From: Bacillota bacterium
GTDB lineage: Bacteria > Bacillota > Clostridia > Oscillospirales > Acutalibacteraceae
NCBI GenBank assembly: GCA_023412715.1
Contig: JAEZCC010000002.1
Span: 62,001 to 126,000 of the forward strand
DNA: 64,000 nt
Direction of reading: 5' to 3'
Under the pieces are notes generated by a model. The model was not told the DNA's origin and did no database searches. It saw only the letters and a program-made list of their open reading frames with translations. Within the stretch, counting starts at the first letter, position 1; every line of letters starts with the position of its first letter. The position numbers and the translations under genes are program-made. This document shows, piece by piece, positions 61,510-64,000 of this stretch.

Positions 61510-63167
61510 CGCGCAGCCGGAAGATCATCTCGGTATGGAACCTGATTTCTCTGCTGATACTGGTCTTTTTTGTAACGTTTCTGCTGTATCCGCTGATTCT
61601 GGTTCTGTATAAAAGCGTTGTCAGTCCGCAGACGGGAGGTTTCTCCCTCGCGTATTTTCAGAAATTCTTCGGGCGTAAGTATTACTGGAGCACCTTGGTC
61701 AATAGCTTTGAGGTCACTATCCTTGCGACCGTGCTGTCGACGGCGCTGGGCCTGTTTATGGCTTATTTTACGAGAAGCATGAAAATCTTCGGCCAGAAAG
61801 CGCTGGAGATTGCGACCATCATCGCCTTCCTGTCGCCGCCGTTCATCGGTGCCTACGCCTGGATTCAGCTTCTGGGCCGTCAGGGCGTAATCACCAGGGC
61901 TATCAACACCGTCTTCCATGTCAGGATGAACGGGATCTACGGATTTTACGGCATTCTGCTTGTGTTCACGCTCCAGTCCTTTCCGCTGGTCTACATCTAT
62001 ATCTCCGGGGCGCTGAAAACCTTGGACAATTCCCTCAACGAGGCGGCCGAAAGCCTTGGCTGCACCGGAATCAGGCGCGTCATGAAAATCATCCTGCCAC
62101 TGATCATGCCGACCGTGCTGGCAAGCTCACTGCTGATTTTCATGCGCATTTTTGCAGACTTTGGCACGCCAATGTTGATCGGCGAGGGCTACAAGACGAT
62201 TCCTGTGCTGGTGTATAACGAGTTTATCAGCGAGGTCGGAAGCGACGACGGTTTTGCGGCGGCGCTGAGCGTAATCATCATCATCCTGACCACCCTTATC
62301 TTCCTGCTGCAGAAGCTCCTTTCCGCACATAGTTCCTATTCCATGTCCGGCCTGAAGCCGATGGTTCCGAAGCGCGCCAAAGGCGTCAAGAATGTTCTGA
62401 TCCATGCGGCTATTTATTTCATCGTGATTCTTGCCGTCCTGCCGCAGATCGTGGTCATCTACACGTCATTCCTGAAAAACAACGGCGGCCAGGTCTTCAC
62501 GGGCGGCTATTCGCTGCAAAGCTATGTCTCGGTGTTCAGCCAGGGACAGAATTCCGCGATTTGGAACACCTATCTGTTCGGGCTGGGCGCGATTGCGATC
62601 ATCCTGGTCATGGGCACCCTGATTTCCTATGTGACCATCCGGAAAAGAAATGCCCTGACCAGTGTGCTGGACGTTATCACCATGTTCCCTTATCTCGTAC
62701 CCGGCGCGGTCCTCGGCATCGCTTTCACGTTCGCGTTCAGTAATCCGCCGTTCCTGCTCGCCGGAACAGCCGTCATCATGATTCTTTCGTTTGCCATGCG
62801 GCGCATGCCCTACACCATCCGCTCCAGCTCCGCCATTCTGGGCCAGATTAGCACCAGCGTGGAAGAAGCCGCCATCAGCCTGGGCTGTACGGAGACAAAG
62901 GCTTTTGCCGCGGTGACCATCCCCATGATGCTGCCCGGCATCCTTTCGGGTGCCGTCATGAGTTGGATCACCGCGATCAGCGAGCTGAGCACCTCCATCC
63001 TGCTGTACGGCGACAAAACCGAGACGCTGACGGTTGCCATTTACACCTCTGTTGTACGAGGAAATTACGGCAGCGCCGCCGCGTACTCTTCCATTCTGAC
63101 CATAACCTCCATTCTGTCGCTGATCCTCTTCTTCAAACTTTCGGGGAGTCGCGAGGTAAGCATCTGA
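61506..63167 (+). CDS. Ferric-iron-type ABC double permease (FbpB-like)
   Basis: A 553-residue fusion of two permease units with about twelve helices. Each half has its own coupling loop: LNEAAESLGCTGIRRVMKIILPL and VEEAAISLGCTETKAFAAVTIPM. This tandem layout is the rule for FbpB-type importers. A terminator at 63182-63209 closes the operon. Confidence 0.93.
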   Translation: MTRSRKIISVWNLISLLILVFFVTFLLYPLILVLYKSVVSPQTGGFSLAYFQKFFGRKYYWSTLVNSFEVTILATVLSTALGLFMAYFTRSMKIFGQKALEIATIIAFLSPPFIGAYAWIQLLGRQGVITRAINTVFHVRMNGIYGFYGILLVFTLQSFPLVYIYISGALKTLDNSLNEAAESLGCTGIRRVMKIILPLIMPTVLASSLLIFMRIFADFGTPMLIGEGYKTIPVLVYNEFISEVGSDDGFAAALSVIIIILTTLIFLLQKLLSAHSSYSMSGLKPMVPKRAKGVKNVLIHAAIYFIVILAVLPQIVVIYTSFLKNNGGQVFTGGYSLQSYVSVFSQGQNSAIWNTYLFGLGAIAIILVMGTLISYVTIRKRNALTSVLDVITMFPYLVPGAVLGIAFTFAFSNPPFLLAGTAVIMILSFAMRRMPYTIRSSSAILGQISTSVEEAAISLGCTETKAFAAVTIPMMLPGILSGAVMSWITAISELSTSILLYGDKTETLTVAIYTSVVRGNYGSAAAYSSILTITSILSLILFFKLSGSREVSI

Positions 63168-63181
63168 AATTTACGGAATCC

Positions 63182-63215
63182 GGCAAGGCCCCGTGTCATG
63201 GGCCTTGCCCTTTCT
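63182..63215 (+). terminator. Intrinsic terminator after the importer operon
   Basis: GGCAAGGCCC (63182-63191) pairs exactly with GGGCCTTGCC (63200-63209), loop of 8 bases, followed by CTTTCT. It separates the importer from the sensor kinase. TATAAT at 63218-63223 may be the -10 of the kinase promoter, though no good -35 is seen. Confidence 0.75.
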
Positions 63216-63251
63216 GCTATAATGAAGAAAAACTGCAGCGGGGTGTCAGCC

Positions 63252-64000
63252 ATGCGGAAAACCGGAAAATACAGCAACTATCTTCGGAAGTCCTATGTCC
63301 GTTATGCCTCTGCCCTGGTGCTTTTCCTGTTTCTGGTGTTCTTTATTTTCACCTATTTCAACCTTTGGTACACAACCGTCAACGCCAACCAGTCCTGCAA
63401 CAATGAACTGAACCGTTTTCTGACCGAACAATACGCTTCCTACACAGGTGGCATCAGCCGGATCGCCCGGTCTGACAGCATACGGAAGGCCTTGGAGGGA
63501 AAGGATAAGACGGACGCTTACCGGGAGTTATACGCATTCGTCGCGGAAGAACCGATCAAGTGCGTTTTCTATGTCTTCGACGCAAAGCAGAATCTGGTCC
63601 TTACAAACCTTTACCTGCCCAACGAGATCATCCTGCAGCAGAACCGGAAGCTCAAAGAGACCCTTGGCCTTTCCGAAAGCTCGCCCGGTCAGGTATACAG
63701 CGGGCCGAGCGGAATCATGTACGACAACAGTCAGAGGACGGCATTCCTGTTCTGCAGGGCGGTGGCTGTTTCGGAAAAAGTTTCCGGGTACCTGTGTTTT
63801 GATATGACCGAGCAGAGCCTGAACGAGGTGATCAGCCGAAAAAGCTCGGTCGACATGCTGGCGCTGACCGATCGTTTCGACAATGCGTTTTATTACACGA
63901 GCAAATCAATGCTCAACAGCATGGGGAAATGCCAGCTGAATCTTGACGACGGCACCCACAGCGCCACCGTGGACGACAAGCCGTACTACGGCGTCAGCAC
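63252..64000 (+). CDS. Membrane sensor kinase, N-terminal part (cut by window end)
   Basis: The first 249 residues of a membrane sensor: MRKTGKYSNYLRKSYVRYAS, one helix ALVLFLFLVFFIFTYFNLWY, then an extracellular Cache-like region (CVFYVFDAKQNLVLTNLYLP, RTAFLFCRAVAVSEKVSGYLCFD). The kinase part lies outside. By layout it is likely a YesM-type histidine kinase controlling the preceding importer; a methyl-accepting or cyclase sensor cannot be excluded. Confidence 0.75.
   Translation, partial: MRKTGKYSNYLRKSYVRYASALVLFLFLVFFIFTYFNLWYTTVNANQSCNNELNRFLTEQYASYTGGISRIARSDSIRKALEGKDKTDAYRELYAFVAEEPIKCVFYVFDAKQNLVLTNLYLPNEIILQQNRKLKETLGLSESSPGQVYSGPSGIMYDNSQRTAFLFCRAVAVSEKVSGYLCFDMTEQSLNEVISRKSSVDMLALTDRFDNAFYYTSKSMLNSMGKCQLNLDDGTHSATVDDKPYYGVS

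Noticed and set aside
1..64000. tRNA, rRNA, CRISPR array or known riboswitch
   Set aside because: No cloverleaf with a T-loop consensus, no regularly spaced repeats and no recognisable riboswitch core were found by eye; a covariance-model scan would be needed to exclude weak cases.

Overview
The window reads as chromosome of a Gram-positive Bacillota bacterium, most likely a gut-type Clostridia of the Oscillospirales/Ruminococcaceae kind. The support is strong AGGAGG ribosome binding sites, frequent TTG and GTG starts, lipobox solute-binding proteins, a YesM/YesN-type two-component system, and operons for glycan and amine use. No rRNA, tRNA or CRISPR array was recognised. Base composition is moderately GC-rich except for two AT-rich blocks, about 33.3-39.3 kb and 48.0-59.2 kb, which look acquired.

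Region by region: (1) 1-3240, minus strand: a heterodimeric ABC drug exporter pair of BmrC/BmrD type. It is preceded by a consensus promoter, a 42-residue leader peptide and an intrinsic terminator, which together look like a ribosome-mediated attenuator. (2) 3377-16477, minus strand: an amino-sugar/galactoside operon. It has a GntR regulator, SIS isomerase, CUT1 ABC importer, GH36 glycosidase, Gfo/Idh/MocA oxidoreductase, both tagatose-bisphosphate aldolase subunits, a BadF/BcrA-type sugar kinase and an Eis-like acetyltransferase. Three copies of one candidate operator tie the units together. (3) 16549-23625: a segment bounded by a 27-bp direct repeat. It holds two 5'-truncated genes fused head to head (GH31 and an amino-acid permease), then a five-gene sulfur/C1 cluster: URO-D-like methyltransferase, cupin, cystathionine synthase/lyase, PatB C-S lyase and MetE-like enzyme. 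(4) 23913-33277, minus strand: a polyamine-type ABC importer with two class-III PLP enzymes, an APH-type kinase, an SDR and an XRE-cupin regulator.

(5) 33548-39232: a graveyard of IS3, IS5 and IS630 elements set among broken RHS/toxin-immunity-like genes. (6) 39350-47928, minus strand: fructan use, with GH32, a ribose-type ABC importer, a fructokinase and a LacI regulator of unusual size that carries a second sugar-binding domain. Matching TTTRCGTAAA operators sit at its promoters. (7) 47929-48774: decayed non-coding DNA with a 26-bp perfect palindrome. (8) 48775-58165, AT-rich: a CUT1 importer plus a putative glycosidase of the GHL6 type on the minus strand, divergent from a half-size VOC protein and a YesM/YesN-type sensor and regulator. 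(9) 59221-64000, plus strand: a ferric-iron-type ABC importer (binding protein, ATPase, double permease) and the start of another sensor kinase, cut by the window end.

Most modules follow one plan: a local regulator, an ABC importer, a hydrolase or kinase, and downstream catabolic enzymes. Start codons were moved from the longest reading frame wherever a clear ribosome binding site pointed elsewhere; each case is noted.
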